64,000 nt of DNA from Torymus aiolomorphi (GCA_036365515.1 CM070874.1:99058442-99122441), one strand, 5' to 3'. Counted from the first letter of the stretch, positions 35,038 to 47,303 are shown. Numbers and translations: made by a program. Notes: generated by a model from the sequence alone, not told the origin.

Positions 35038-35304
35038 ATGGAAGATATCACCACATTCCAATGATTCGTGGTAATATGTATGGAAGGCATTGCTGGTGAT
35101 GAATAATGATTCCAGTGTTAGTACCCAAAAACCATACAAAAGAGAAAGCCGTAATACAATAGATTATTCTTCGTTATCGGATAATCTGACAGATGTTGAC
35201 AAGGATGATCTTACAACTGTGTAAAAATGCTAAGAAGGCGAAGACACAGTTTGAGAAGGTCTAGAAAGAACGATATGATAGGTTCACAACTTCCCATTTA
35301 CAAG
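35038..35304 (+). pseudogene. SMC1-like gene fragment, unspliced
   Basis: SMC1 is a cohesin ATPase. After an acceptor (ACTAATTTTAG|ATGG) the sequence reads MEDI, then in a shifted frame IPMIRGNM, then NNDSSVSTQKPYKRESRNTI and DYSSLSDNLTDVDKDDL, and in another frame KNAKKAKTQFEKV(stop)KERYDRF. These match in order the hinge-distal coiled coil and the FEKVKKERYDRF block that precedes the C-terminal ATPase lobe of SMC1 (family knowledge). About 60 residues between the last two blocks are deleted. It ends at a donor-like ACAAG|GTATAG. The splice-like ends argue for a copied genomic exon rather than a retrocopy. Confidence 0.65.
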
Positions 35305-35889
35305 GTATAGAAATATCAAGATGTTTTATATTTTCTACTATAAAAGAATGTCGAGAAAGCTTTTTTCTCTCAATGATTCTGAGTTCACAAACTTTTGTTT
35401 TTAATTTTGCAATAATATAATTAATTTCAAAATAATATAATTAATGATTGGCTTATGGTGAGGGACGCCAAATGTTTCAGAGAAGCCATCTGTTCTGTGA
35501 ATATATAGTCCATGAAACTATAATATAAATTTTACTATAATGGCTACTTTTTGAATCTGCAACCAATATTTTAATTTGCTAGTTGATTGTGATGCAGTAG
35601 TATGATTATTAGATCTAGTATTTTCATCTACTTCAAGAAATTTAGTCAATGTCCGTGCAAAGTACTTTTTGTGGAAAGCGATTATATATCAGATAAGTTT
35701 AAACGTTTCTTTTCGTTTTTAAACTGTTCTTTTTTCAAGAGAATTGTTGCTTTGTGTATTGTTTGTTATGTTTCTGACTAGTAGATCTCTTGAAGGCATT
35801 AAAATTCTACATGGTTTTAGCCGGAAAAATAAATATAACTTAAAAAAAATAAAAAATAGATACTTTGTGAAAATTTTTTTCATTTTCAG

Positions 35890-36101
35890 ATTATAGAATT
35901 TTCTCACAGACTTTGACCTCTGGAACAGATTCTTATCAAAGGAGCAGCACCAGTAGTAATACCAGTAACTTCTCATTACATCGGCAAAGTCTTCATAGGC
36001 TACAAGTAATACAATTAGACAGACTTTTAGGAGGTGGAATAGAAACAGGATCTATTACAGAAATCTTTGGAGAATTTAGTTTTAATAGATTATCTAGTTG
36101 A
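35890..36101 (+). pseudogene. RAD51-like recombinase fragment
   Basis: After pyrimidine-rich acceptors at 35889 and 35909 the frame reads FSQTLTSGTDSYQR, a Ser-rich insert, then IQLDRLLGGGIETGSITEIF and GEF. GGGIETGSITE(I/M)FGEF is diagnostic of the RAD51 strand-exchange family and is normally followed at once by the Walker A motif. Here the frame diverges after GEF (SFNRLSS, stop), so the ATP site is absent. It is a fragment, not a working gene. It lies about 600 bp downstream of the SMC1-like fragment on the same strand. Confidence 0.7.
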
Positions 36102-36175
36102 AAATCTAGGTGAAAATAGTGTGCTTTTTTTGAGGGATTGGAAACTCACTGATAACAAACTCAAAAAAAGAACGT

Positions 36176-36500
36176 AGTGATCTGCCTGGTACAAGTGTAT
36201 TATTGTCAAAAAGTGACATCTAATCAGTGTTTTGCGTTAAATTAAATAAAGTACTAGTATGATGTGTTACATGATGAAATAAAATCAGTATTTATAATTA
36301 ACAATTTAAATAAGTAGTGTAAATAAACAGTGTTATAACCAAAAATAAATAGTGATCTTCCCGATACAAATGTATTATTGTATTGTCAAAAAGTGATATC
36401 TAATCATTGTTTTGTGTTAAACAAAATAAAGTACCAGTATGATGTATTACATGAAATTAAATCAGTGTTTATAATCAACAATTTAAATAAATAAAAAAAT
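36176..36500. repeat. Tandem duplication, ~175-bp unit
   Basis: AGTGATCTGCCTGGTACAAG to AACAATTTAAATAAGTAGTG is repeated from about 36352 (AGTGATCTTCCCGATACAAA onward) with about 10 percent differences. Confidence 0.8.
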
Positions 36501-36710
36501 AAAATAAAAAATAATAAATAAAATCAACTTAATTTAACTTTTACTTTTTAAATTTGAGTTTCAAATATTTTGAGAGTAGCTCAAGTGTGTATTCATAAAT
36601 AATATAAAATCTCTCTCTTCCTCTCTCCCTATCTATCAATATCCGCCAAACTCTGTACCAAAAAATTTAATGAGAAATTTAACAACACAATTTTTGTACA
36701 GACCTTTTAT

Positions 36711-38852
36711 TTCTTCGAATCTCATCTATTCAATAAGCACTCTCTGCAAATGGTAATAATTTTTTTCATGACTGTACCAATAATAATATTGTTAATATAA
36801 AACTTTCTACGAAAGTATAAAATAAGGCAAGTATAGATGTTTTTTCTGTATAATCTAAAAAATAATAATATTTATGATTTTTTAAAAGAAATCAAATAAA
36901 TACTAGTGAAAAAGTCTTTTACTTCTTTGAGTCATTGTATGCTGAACAAATTATATGTTAGTAAGTACATTCAAATTGTTCACTGCAAATCAAACAAATG
37001 AAAGTTGTGAAATCAATTATCGATAGTCAAGTAATGAAACAACTCTCGGAAACAACTGTGTGACTGTTCTCAGAAATGTATTAAAATTTGTTCATCCTTC
37101 TATACAAATTAGACACAAGAAAGAACTGAAATCAATTTATTGTAGTCAAGTACCTATAAGTTAACTTGACTGAATAATACAACTTTTCGTACCTACTCAA
37201 AAATATTCAGTCAGCGGGCATAAAGTACTACTTAACGTCCAAGAAGCGCAATAGCTCCCATACTCCTACAAAACTTTATAGACGCACTTTACACCCGTGT
37301 GGGCAAAAATTATTTCAATTGTATAATATGTAAGTACATTCAAATTGTTCATTGTAAATCAAACAAACGAAAGTTGTGAAATCAATTACTGATAGTCAAG
37401 TAATGCAGACAACTCTCCGAAACAACTGTATGACTGTTCTCATGTTCAAATTTTGTTCATTCTTCTATACAAATTAAACACAAGAAAGTACTGAAATCAA
37501 TTTATTGTAGTCAAGTAACCATAGGTTAATTTGACGGACATAATAGAACTTTTAGTACGTTGCGTGTAAAATTACATTTTACGCCCACGTTGTAACTTCA
37601 AAAATATTCAGCCAGCGGGCATAAAGTACTACTTAACGCCTAACAAGCGCAATAGCTTACATACACCTACAAAACTTTATAGAACCTACGCACTTTACGC
37701 CCGTGTGGGCGAAAATTATTTTAATTATATAACTATTATGCCTTCCTTTTATTTCTAAAATTCATAAGAATTTTATCATATATTTATGAAAAGTCAAAGC
37801 CTATATAAAAAAATTACATAGTTACCACCACATCCCCATTTTTCATTATTCTTTCTCAATTTTGAAATTTCTATAATATCTTGGGAAGACAATAGAAGTC
37901 TATAGAGCTGCTCTAGCAGTGGTGGACCTCAATCTCCCATACATACTTGGCGGGCCCGAAGGTTTGCAGTTTAAGGTGTAGACATGGTCATTTTCATATA
38001 AATATCATATGTTTAAAGACCAGATAAAATGTATAAATGGGTTGCTTCTACATATTAAATACTGATCCGCATTGAATCTATTACTCTGTTTTTAAATAGA
38101 AAGTACAAACCCGCATGAGAATATCATATGAGATCTCATATGAGAATATCGGACATCAGATCTCATATGAGATCTCATATGATATTTACACACGGGAAAA
38201 GGATAAAAAATAGGTGGCTTACAAAATGGTTAATAAAATCTAAAGCACTTTTGAGTAGACTATAAATGTATATGCATTTTTTATCTCATTTCCGCTTAAA
38301 AAAGACGGACACAAGGAAAAATATTTTGGGTAATGAAAGTAAAAGCGGTATCAATTAAAAACTAGAGCCAATGTAATTATTTATAGTGGGCTTATAGATA
38401 TAAACATTGTTAATGAATTTATGCAAAAATTTAGTATTCTACATTTACAAAGCCCACCGGTAAACTGCAAAACAAATTTTAATACATTTCTGAGAACAGT
38501 CACACAGTTGTTTCCGAGAGTTGTTTCATTACTTGACTATCGATAATTGATTTCACAACTTTCATTTGTTTGATTTGCAGTGAACAATTTGAATGTACTT
38601 ACTAACATATAATTTGTTCAGCATACAATGACTCAAAGAAGTAAAAGACTTTTTCACTAGTATTTATTTGATTTCTTTTAAAAAATCATAAATATTATTA
38701 TTTTTTAGATTATACAGAAAAAACATCTATACTTGCCTTATTTTATACTTTCGTAGAAAGTTTTATATTAACAATATTATTATTGGTACAGTCATGAAAA
38801 AAATTATTACCATTTGCAGAGAGTGCTTATTGAATAGATGAGATTCGAAGAA
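36711..38852. mobile_element. 2.1-kb inverted-repeat element with matching ~380-bp arms
   Basis: The left arm (36711-37092) begins TTCTTCGAATCTCATCTATT. The right arm (about 38470-38852) is its reverse complement, and I see no differences when reading them side by side. Between them lies a diverged tandem duplication (period about 375 bp, 36953-37740) and a palindromic cluster at 38116-38195 built from CATATGAGATCTCATATG. No protein is encoded. Confidence 0.8.
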
Positions 38853-38929
38853 TTTACATATTCTACCCAACAGCATAACACAACAACATTGCAAAACAAT
38901 AGCCGTACTATTAATTTTGCCTCCCCTGC

Positions 38930-39935
38930 TCCCGTTTGAACAATCTTGAATGTAAACAGCGCTAAATGCATTTATTCATCATGCAAAACAGCGTGCAGGC
39001 AACGGCAAACAAAACTAGCATACCCCGCCGCGCCCATACACATGCGCGTACACATAGTCCCTCCGTCGCAAACGTTCCGCGACATCCTCTCTCTCCCATT
39101 GCTGGGGCGCGCGCGCGCTGCATTCATGTGGCCTAGCATAATGCAAACATCACCCTCACGCTGCGTGAATTCCCCGGCCAACTCATCCTGGCCGTCAGAA
39201 ATGGGGTCACAGAGGCGATAAACTTGACCTTGCCGGGATGCGACGTTGCTGCTGCCGCTGCACATATAAACTCGGATGCGCTCGTACTACTACTCAAGGC
39301 TCCGAATTTCCACCCTCCTACTTCCGCTCTTTCCTCGGGCGGACACACTGCGATGCAGACGCGCTCAAGTGCTTCCCGATAGCCCGGGACCAATTGACCC
39401 GCTGCTGTCAATTGCCGCAAGGTCGATTCGCTGCGTGTGTATTATATCTATAGGTTTGCTCATTGCGTTTGCGTGTGTGTGTGTGTGTATCTCTCGATTG
39501 CTTTTTTCTACCCCTGATAAGCCCGCGCGATGGCCTCCTTTTTCTCATCGACCGAGTGCCGTTTGAATTACACGCCCTGTGTGCTTAGGTGCCGCAGCGT
39601 TTTTCGAGAAAAGATCGCCCCCGCAGTAGTTCGCGCGAATTCGGCGTGAAAAATTTCATACATATATAGGTGGAAGGCGAATCGTGCTGGACGTGTGGCT
39701 TCCGGCCGATTGAATTTTCGGAAGTGGTATAGATTGAATCCATTGGTGCGCCAATCCGACGCGCATCCCGTCCTGCAGTTAGGTGAAGATTGGATCATTC
39801 TTTTCCTGTTCGACCAGCAGGGAACGGCTCTATATATGTATACGTATCGGGGTCTGGAAAAGAGAGGAGACTTATACACTGTAAGTGGCAAATTGAATCT
39901 TTTGTCAAAGGCGCATTGAGGGTGCTCAAAATACA
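38930..39935. other. GC-rich island 1
   Basis: CpG-rich sequence (GGGGCGCGCGCGCGCTGCAT, CCGGCCAACTCATCCTGGCC) with a GT tract near 39472-39488. Several overlapping frames on both strands lack any family motif. Candidate promoter or 5' UTR of a host gene; unproven. Confidence 0.35.
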
Positions 39936-40250
39936 ACTTGTTTTATTGATGTAAAGGTCAGTTTGGTAAAAGTTTTAGATGTTCCTGTAATTTCGTTATT
40001 AAAATCAAATAATTTGTTAAATTATAAATTGGTGTATATGTGTCAATGAAAATACAGTTATGTGTAGTTACAAATTAAATTTTTTTAACAAGCGCGCATG
40101 TGTGTTCTTACAATTAAATAAGTAAACCTTTGAAAAAGGAATCTAACGTTATAAATAAGATTAATTCACGACTCCACTATAATGGCCACTTTATTGACCT
40201 GAACAGCGGGGCAAAAGTAGCATTTTATTCCTTCGAATTCTTTATCCCCT
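39936..40250. other. AT-rich spacer
   Basis: Nothing recognised apart from the reversed match of 40185-40240 to 6390-6440. Confidence 0.3.
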
Positions 40251-40410
40251 GTTTAGCGTAAGTTATGAATATTATTTCCTGTTTAGCGGGAATAATGAAT
40301 AATATTACCTATTAAGCGGGAATAATGAATATTATTCCCTGTTTAGCGAGAATAATGAATGATATTCCATGTTTCGCGGGAATAAAGAATGTTATTCCCT
40401 GTTTGGCGGA
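40251..40410. repeat. 30-bp minisatellite with palindromic unit
   Basis: GTTTAGCGGGAATAATGAAT and variants start at 40251, 40281, 40311, 40341, 40371 and 40401, an exact 30-bp step. Each unit contains GGGAATAATGAATATTATTC, itself nearly palindromic. Confidence 0.9.
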
Positions 40411-40604
40411 AAAAAAATACTTTGTTTTTCTCATAATAGGCTAAGTAAATTTGTTGTATTTTCACATTAATAATGAATTTGAATGCAACTAATAAAATTA
40501 TAAGACTTGAATACGGTTTATTTTGATTTATTAACTATTTGATATTTAAATTATAACCCGCGGCATATTTTTCCAAGTCAACAAAGCGGCCACAGCTGAG
40601 TCGG

Positions 40605-40735
40605 GAATAAAGTTATATATGCAACACGGGAGGAAAGTCGATTGTTCCCTCGCTTCGTCCGGTCAATAAACCCATCCGCGGGAATAATGAGCGACTTTAC
40701 TCTCTTGTTGCATAATGTATTATTTTATCATACAT
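40605..40735. repeat. Short hairpin element
   Basis: TTATATATGCAACACGGGAG pairs with the right end TTGTTGCATAATGTATTATT. The inner arms AAAGTCGATTGTTCCC and GGGAATAATGAGCGACTTT flank CCTCGCTTCGTCCGG. Same architecture as 7412-7524. Confidence 0.6.
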
Positions 40736-40959
40736 AGGTCCCTTTATATACGCGCACGCATATTCTTTCGATACTTTCTAATCAAATCTAGGACGATGAT
40801 TAATTACCTGAACATAGCTACTTGAAGATTCAATATCCTCTTGAACGTTGTAGTAAATACTACCTATATATACAAATACGCAACATCCACATTGCAAAAT
40901 AAGCATCTTAGGGGTTCAAACTTGTTCAGCAACGTTAACTTCTTGTTTAAAAGGGCGTA

Positions 40960-41480
40960 CACACGCGTCGCATTTTTAAAACCCTCTGTTCAACGCACTA
41001 TAGACTCAACAGCCGCGAGTACGACCGCACGAGGCTCTGCTAGCGTATTGTATAACAGTGAAGAAAACGAAAAAGTGGGTAAAGAGCTGCACACGAGCGA
41101 GTAGGGGCACACTGCAGCGACATCCTCGTGTGTGCACCCGTTTAAATGGGACGTGAATTAATGCTAAGTATAAGTTATAATACGTTCGCGGATATTGACA
41201 CTGCAGGCGCGCGCGCGCGTACACGAGCTCGTCGAGCGAACTCGTGCGTGGATAATGCGCTGTGAGGGGGTAAAAATAGCGCGCGCGGCCAACGGCCGCT
41301 AGGTATACTCTACACCAGCTCCACAGCTATATATGCGAGCACGAGAGCTGAGAAAACCACTTGAGGAGTTTTTAATTCACCGTCGCTGCGAGCGAGGGTT
41401 AGGGGCAAATAAGTCCGCGCGCAGTCTTTAATTATGCGGCTTCAATTAAGGTATATGCTCAGTGTGAAAGTCGCCGGGTA
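40960..41480. other. GC-rich island 2
   Basis: CpG-rich (GCAGGCGCGCGCGCGCGTAC, GGCCAACGGCCGCTAGG) between AT-rich flanks. Frames on both strands lack recognisable motifs. Possibly regulatory. Confidence 0.35.
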
Positions 41481-42677
41481 TTCGTCTCCTATAAGGTGCA
41501 GTGGGAAAACGTGTTAATTGCAGCTTTTGTGATGATTTAGATGAGAATAATATTACAGAGTGAATATTTTTTGTCGACGTACGCAACTTTTGAAACTTTT
41601 GTGATCACTCTTTAAGATCCTACTGATAAAATTCAGTTAACATCATATCGATAAAAATCAGTAATTTTTTTCCCCCGATTTCTATATGTGTATTTTAATA
41701 AAAAAATAACTTTCTGTTTTCCGAAATGTGAAATAAAATAAATGTTAATTAAATACATGTTAATGTAGAGTAATTTTATGCCCATAGGGATTTTAACCGG
41801 TCAATAGCAGTAATGAGATGACATATTGCCTGCCACACAGGTATTATATAATCTACGAGTATATATAATATAATGTAAATATTTAGAAATAAAAAGTACA
41901 ATCTTTTTATCAAAGGTTGAGTCTGGAACGAACTTCATGTGTTAATTCGAGGGTAAAAATATTATAGAAAACTGACTACTTTATCTAATTGCAACAAAAT
42001 TGTTTATGTTTTGAAGGATTGAAAGTAAGTCAAATATAAAAAACAAAACAGCATTCGTAGGCATTGATCAGTTAGTATTGAACATTATATGCTGTACAGT
42101 AACCAAATGTACTCTGTTTTTAATTTTTTTTTTTTATAAACGCTATTGAATGTATTGAAATTTATTTTGGAGGAAAACAATCATAAAATATATTTTTTTT
42201 TTATAATTTATCAAAATTATAAATATATATTCACAAAACGTTTGTTTAAAATGCATAGAGTTTCGAAGTTCGATACAGCCATCAAAAAAGAACTTGGAAA
42301 ATTGGAATTCAGGCATTGTGGAAGCGATAACAATCGCTTCAATCTTAAGTGAACTTTTATGTCCTACGTGCGTTTCTTGATCCTGGGTTATAGTAAGATA
42401 TCCATTATTAGAAGAACAAAGGCTATTCGTAGCCTACATTTTCAAGGGTCAATTTTTATTTTTCTTAAACAGAAAAATCAAGATCCCATGCGGTTACTTA
42501 GAATTTAAAATTCCATCTTGATATCCACTAAGAATGGAAGTGATATTAAAATCTTTTAGGGAAAAAATTAATTTTTACTATTTTATAAAACCGCTTTTAG
42601 AAAGCTATGGTTCGGCATATTTTCGGCAAAATTATTAATAAAGATAATGGACGTATATTGCGATTTTGTAAGAATAT
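41481..42677. other. AT-rich non-coding stretch
   Basis: Poly-A/T tracts and short frames only. Confidence 0.3.
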
Positions 42678-42743
42678 AATAGTATATTACGACACAAGGC
42701 CAGAAAGTTGGATTTCCTGGCCGGCCAAGTGTCGTATACTATT
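42678..42743. repeat. 66-bp short hairpin element
   Basis: AATAGTATATTACGACACAA and GTGTCGTATACTATT are inverted ends. The inner arms GGCCAGAAAG and CCTGGCCGGCC are partly paired. Ends match those of 7412-7524. Confidence 0.65.
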
Positions 42744-42745
42744 TT

Positions 42746-43497
42746 TCTTCATCCCCAGCCGAAAGTACGTCCATATAGTTAATATCAATTAATAAAATAG
42801 CGTTCTTAGCTGCTAACTACGGCTCGGCCATATGTATAAGAGGCCTGCTTCAGCGCCACTTTACATATCGCGGAACATAAGGCTCGACTTCTGCTTTTTT
42901 TTATGCCCGCCCGACTTTTGCAAAACCGAGGCGAAGCCGAGGTTTTGCTGGTTGGGGCGGGCATCAAAAACACTGATAAAAGATGCTTGAAAAACGTGAT
43001 GGACCAAAAATATGTACAACTTAATCGCAGATGCTGATTTTAACTACCGCCCAACTTCTTAATGGTTCCTCTGTTTGTCCTTTTCTATCCCATACATTAT
43101 AGAATGAAAGTCAAAAAGCTGTCACATATAAGTATATAGATACACCATGTTTTGAAACTCAAAATGTAAACATCATGTCTATATATATGTATAGAAGCTT
43201 TCTGACAGTGTGTATACAATATAAGAATATAATTGATTATGAGAGTTATAAATATATTGTTCAATATATTAATAATAACATAAAATTAATTTAATACACC
43301 TATATCTTTTCAATTTTCCGATTTTACAAATGATTTTCTTGTCATCCCATTTGGAAGGGTTAGCATAGTTTAGGTTACAACACGTGCATTGTCGCGGACG
43401 TTGCCATGCAACAATCAACAAAGAGCGACCACAAAAGTCGCTCTTCCCGGCGCGAAATCGAGCCGGGAAGACCGTACTTTCGGCTAGGGGATGAAGA
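42746..43497. mobile_element. 750-bp element with CTTCATCCCC ends
   Basis: CTTCATCCCCAGCCGAAAGT at the left is the near complement of the right end (CGTACTTTCGGCTAGGGGAT, then GAAG). The interior includes a GC-rich hairpin at 42897-42962 (TTTTGCAAAACCGAGGCGAA) and a GAGCGAC/GTCGCTC hairpin near 43421-43443. Non-coding. Confidence 0.55.
42897..42962. repeat. GC-rich hairpin
   Basis: TGCCCGCCC pairs with GGGCGGGCA, and CAAAACCGAGGC with GCCGAGGTTTTG, around a CGAAGC centre. Confidence 0.7.
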
Positions 43498-44015
43498 AAA
43501 CATTGTTTCGTCGTAGCTGGGGCCTTATCGAGTGTTCGGTACAAGGCGAAATTTTCGAGGTGTTGAGAAATTTGATTGGCTATTGAAAAATTTCCAGCTC
43601 GCTGATTGGCCAGAAATGAAAACAGCACTTAAATTTTGTTTATCTCGATAAAGCCCCTGCTCGTCTGAAAATACGATGGCCAGTTATCAAATATTTTATT
43701 GTGTAATCCAACTATAATCTGCGTCCTTTAATCTATCTTTAGATCTATATAAATTTTATTTATCTAAAAATTCAGCATTCCGAATTTCGTTATTAAAATA
43801 TTATCCAAGAGAAAATGAAATATAACACAATATGTAAAAAGTTAAAGTATCAATCATATTTTTTCTCCGACACTTTTCTAAGTTGCAGTTAACTTTTTTA
43901 ACGAACGTTAAAAATAAATTCATTGTTGTGTATATATCATACGTACATATATACACCCATACCCGCCCACACCCAGATACACCCACATCCACACACGCAG
44001 GACGCACTACACGCA
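43498..44015. other. Non-coding spacer
   Basis: Nothing recognised. The frame at 43269-43628 (minus) covers element ends and shows no motif. Confidence 0.3.
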
Positions 44016-44027
44016 CACATATGCACG

Positions 44028-44080
<53 letters not shown>
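44016..44080. repeat. (CA)n microsatellite
   Basis: Interrupted CA/CG dinucleotides leading into a pure (CA)n run. Both flanking frames are translated microsatellite. Confidence 0.95.
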
Positions 44081-44083
<3 letters not shown>

Positions 44084-44279
44084 TATTAAGTAAATGTTTT
44101 CTAGTTCGTTGTGACATCACCCCTATAGTATTGATTCAAAACAATATAAGTAAAAGTTAAAAAAATATAGTATATTATATTACCTTTTTGTACATGTAAA
44201 TTTACTTTTATTGAATTTACGAGTTGTAAACACGAAAGGTAAGTTAGTAAAGAAGCCTTGAAAAATTAACTTTTTGATA

Positions 44280-44840
44280 TATATCTTTGACCTATAAAAA
44301 TTCCAAACGCAGCAGAGCAAATAACAACAGTGATCTACTTATACAAACACATGCGTGTTCGTTTGTATACCCTCACCCTTATGCACACCTGTGGTATCCT
44401 CTCCTGCGTTCGCGCACGCTGCGGATTGCGGTGACACTGCGAGAAAACGAGCCTCTGAAAGAAACAAATTAATGACGTACCTGCGAGGGCCCCTCGAGAC
44501 TCTTACACACGGGGGGCGCACACCAGCAGCGCGCGCGCGTGCACAGGAGGAGCTTCGTTAATCTCGTTTTCGTTAATTAAACACCGCGGAGAGTGTTACA
44601 CTCGCACACACGCACACACGCAGATATACACACACACACTGTGATATTTCAAGGAGCAGATTTGCTTGGGCTTCTCGCCCGCATGGAAGCGCCAAGCCTG
44701 GAGACCTCCTTTTTATATACTTTTTCTCACAAGCGCGCGCCAGCAGAGGCGTTGCAGAATTACAGTTTTGACGCATTTCTTGGTTTCTTTCGTCGTTACG
44801 TTGACAATATTTTTGCGCCTTTCACGTTGTGTATTGAAAG
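44280..44840. other. GC-rich island 3
   Basis: Contains GAGGGCCCCTCGAGACTC, CAGCAGCGCGCGCGCGTGCA and short CA tracts (about 44600-44640). Overlapping short frames are unsupported. Possibly regulatory. Confidence 0.3.
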
Positions 44841-45590
44841 TACATTCTAATGATCTGATGTTATTATCGGACTTACATTTTTCGTTATAGTCATATAATA
44901 GTATTAGGTTGGAAATAGTAATTATATTGAAGTATTTTGTTTCAATGTCAGTATTCATTCATGTGCTTTCATATCGGTATATCTATAGTAGGAATACGCT
45001 TCTTATTGACATATAAATCAAAATATTAATTATTATAGTTGATTGCGGTTAATATAGTTTTAACTTGAAAATACTAAATTAAATAGAATCATCTAGCTGT
45101 TTTATAAATATACATATAAAGTCTACATTAAAAATAAAGATTTATAATTATTTGGGGAACTTTAATTGAATAGACAAAAACTACTGGAATCTGATAAATA
45201 TGTCATGTAGCGCAAAGAGAATTTTGATTTTGGTTTACGAGAAGTCCACGTGCTTTTCCTACGCTAGACACCGTCAAACTTGCTTCCTTGCAATTTTCTA
45301 TATCCGCACTTTCACCCTTTATGGCTGTTATAAAACACGTAGAAAGTAGTGGTTACAGCGTAAAACCATATAAATTTTGTTACAGTTTTTGAGACAATTT
45401 CAAACTGACCCTCTTAAAAAATGTCCGCCATAGATAGTTCAATCGTGAACAATGTTTTTCTCTTTATCTTTCAAGAAAATAGATTCTAAATTCACACTTT
45501 TATTTTGCAATACTCTTAGAAAGTTCTAGTTACGCTAAAAGAATTATTCAACAAAATATAACCTAAATTTAGAAACGACTACTCTACGCG
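44841..45590. other. AT-rich non-coding stretch
   Basis: No gene or element recognised. Confidence 0.3.
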
Positions 45591-46260
45591 CGTGAAGAAT
45601 GTCTTTGTCTCTTAGAAAAAAAATATATAAGAAATAAAAGAACTCCCCGAATGCGCACACAGCCACGCAAAATTAGCCTTTTCTTTCCTTTTCCTTTTAC
45701 CCTCGCGTGACACAATTTTTTCCTCTGGAGCACTACCCTCGCACACGCCAAATGTAAAGTGCCTCGTGTAAAGTCGTTGCATTAACTTGACTCGCAGACG
45801 CGCGCGCACGAGCAACCACCACTGAGGATATTCGTTAAGCCGGCCGAGTGACGGGAAAGGCTATCGTCGCTTTAGTCTCTCCGTCGCTCTATCTCGCTCC
45901 CTCTCTCGCACTCGTTCCTTTCCTACCCTCGGCGTCTCGTCTTCGTGCAGTGGAGCGCGCGCGTCAGCTTCGTTTGCGGCTGGGTGTCGTCGTTAAGCTG
46001 ACGTTGATGTTGATGAAAGACGATGCGGCTGCTGCTGCTGCTGCTCGCGGGAAAAAGAAAAATTGGTCTAGCTGCTGCTACTGCTGCTGTTGTAGGGCGG
46101 AAAAACAGCCAACGCGATAAGAGAACAGGCGTACTTGCTTACCCGCTTTTCTCTCTTTCACATCCTGCGCGTGTTCTTTATTTTTTGTTTGTTTGATACT
46201 TCGTCAGCGCGCTGAAGATTATCCGACGTATAGCTTTTTTGGTTTTACGGCTGTGATAGG
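45591..46260. other. GC-rich island 4 with (GCT)n
   Basis: Pyrimidine- and CpG-rich, with TCTCTCCGTCGCTCTATCTC and a GCTGCTGCTGCTGCT run near 46029-46045. The plus-strand frame 45848-46120 is low-complexity (poly-Ala, poly-Cys). It looks like a promoter with 5' UTR rather than protein, but transcription is not shown. Confidence 0.35.
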
Positions 46261-46507
46261 ATGAACGTGTATTTTCGATGAGAAAGACACAAGTCGAGGA
46301 TAAAAGAAAAGATAAATAATTATGTAACTTATTGTAGAGTTGGAGCATTTTCACGTAAAAATTACGGCAGTGTTGTACATATTTAATGATCTTGTTATGA
46401 AAAAAAAAAATTTTTAATGAGTGTAAATAGTACTAAAACTTGAAGTTGAAGATAAAAATCAAAGAGTCCAAGTGTCTAAACATAACCGACTCTTTTATAT
46501 GTATATG

Positions 46508-47303
46508 TACAAATCCGCGGACTACAGACAACAACTGGGGTACAAAAACGGAAAAAAATTTTTTTGAGGGCACACCTACCACATAAGGTTTTTTCGGTTC
46601 TTTGGAGGTCCCCCAACATGAAAATACTCGTGTACACTCATTATCCGTTGCCAAACTTTTTTGCCGACGAAATCAATTTTTCTTATGGAAATTTAATATG
46701 GGAAAAATGGACGAAAAGTAGTCATTGATGATTAATTAATAGCAAACTATTGAAGAGGCCAAACCAAATTCCACAAAAAAGCGATTAAAGCTGAAGAATA
46801 GAGCTTTAATTTGGGATGAGAATCGTTGAAATCGGTCGATTCTGTGCAAAGCTACGTGAAGTTGAAAATGGCGAAAAATTACAAAAATTTGAAGAATTGC
46901 GTGGGTTTGAAAAAAATCGCTCATTTTTGTCATTATTCGCCATTTTCAAATTCATCTAGCTTTGCACAGAATCGATCGATTTTAACGATTCTCATCTCAA
47001 ATTAAAAGTCTATTCTTCAACTTTAATCGCTTTTTTGTGGAATTTGGTTTGGCCTCTTCAATAGTTTGCTATTGGTTAATCATCAATGACTACTTTTCGT
47101 CTATTTTTCCCATGTTAAATTTCCATAAGAAAAATTAATTTCATCGGCAAAAAAGTTTGGCAACGGATAATGAGTGTACACGAGTATTTTCATGTTGGGG
47201 GACTCCCAAAGAACCGAAAAAACCTTATGTGGTAGGTGTGCTCTCAAAAAAAATTTTTTCTGTTTTTGTACCCCAGTTGTTGTCTGTAGTCCGCGGATTT
47301 GCA
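46508..47303. mobile_element. Foldback element, copy 2
   Basis: ACAAATCCGCGGACTACAGA begins the left arm, the complement ends the right arm near 47303; arms about 380 bp. The inner part (46735-47070: CCACAAAAAAGCGATTAAAG, GATGAGAATCGTTGAAAT, CGGTCGATTCTGTGCAAAG) is shared with the foldback at 5519-6107, while the outer parts differ. The two mirror-image frames starting at the MATDNECTRVF sequence come from the two arms and are not genes. Confidence 0.75.

Noticed and set aside
36711..38852. LTR retrotransposon with terminal repeats
   Set aside because: The repeats are inverted, not direct, and no gag or pol coding sequence is present.
43801..44089. Overlapping frames on both strands near 44 kb
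   Set aside because: Mostly translation of the CA/GT microsatellite.
45848..46120. 90-residue frame with Ala and Cys runs
   Set aside because: It comes from a GCT repeat in a GC-rich island; no homology or splice support.
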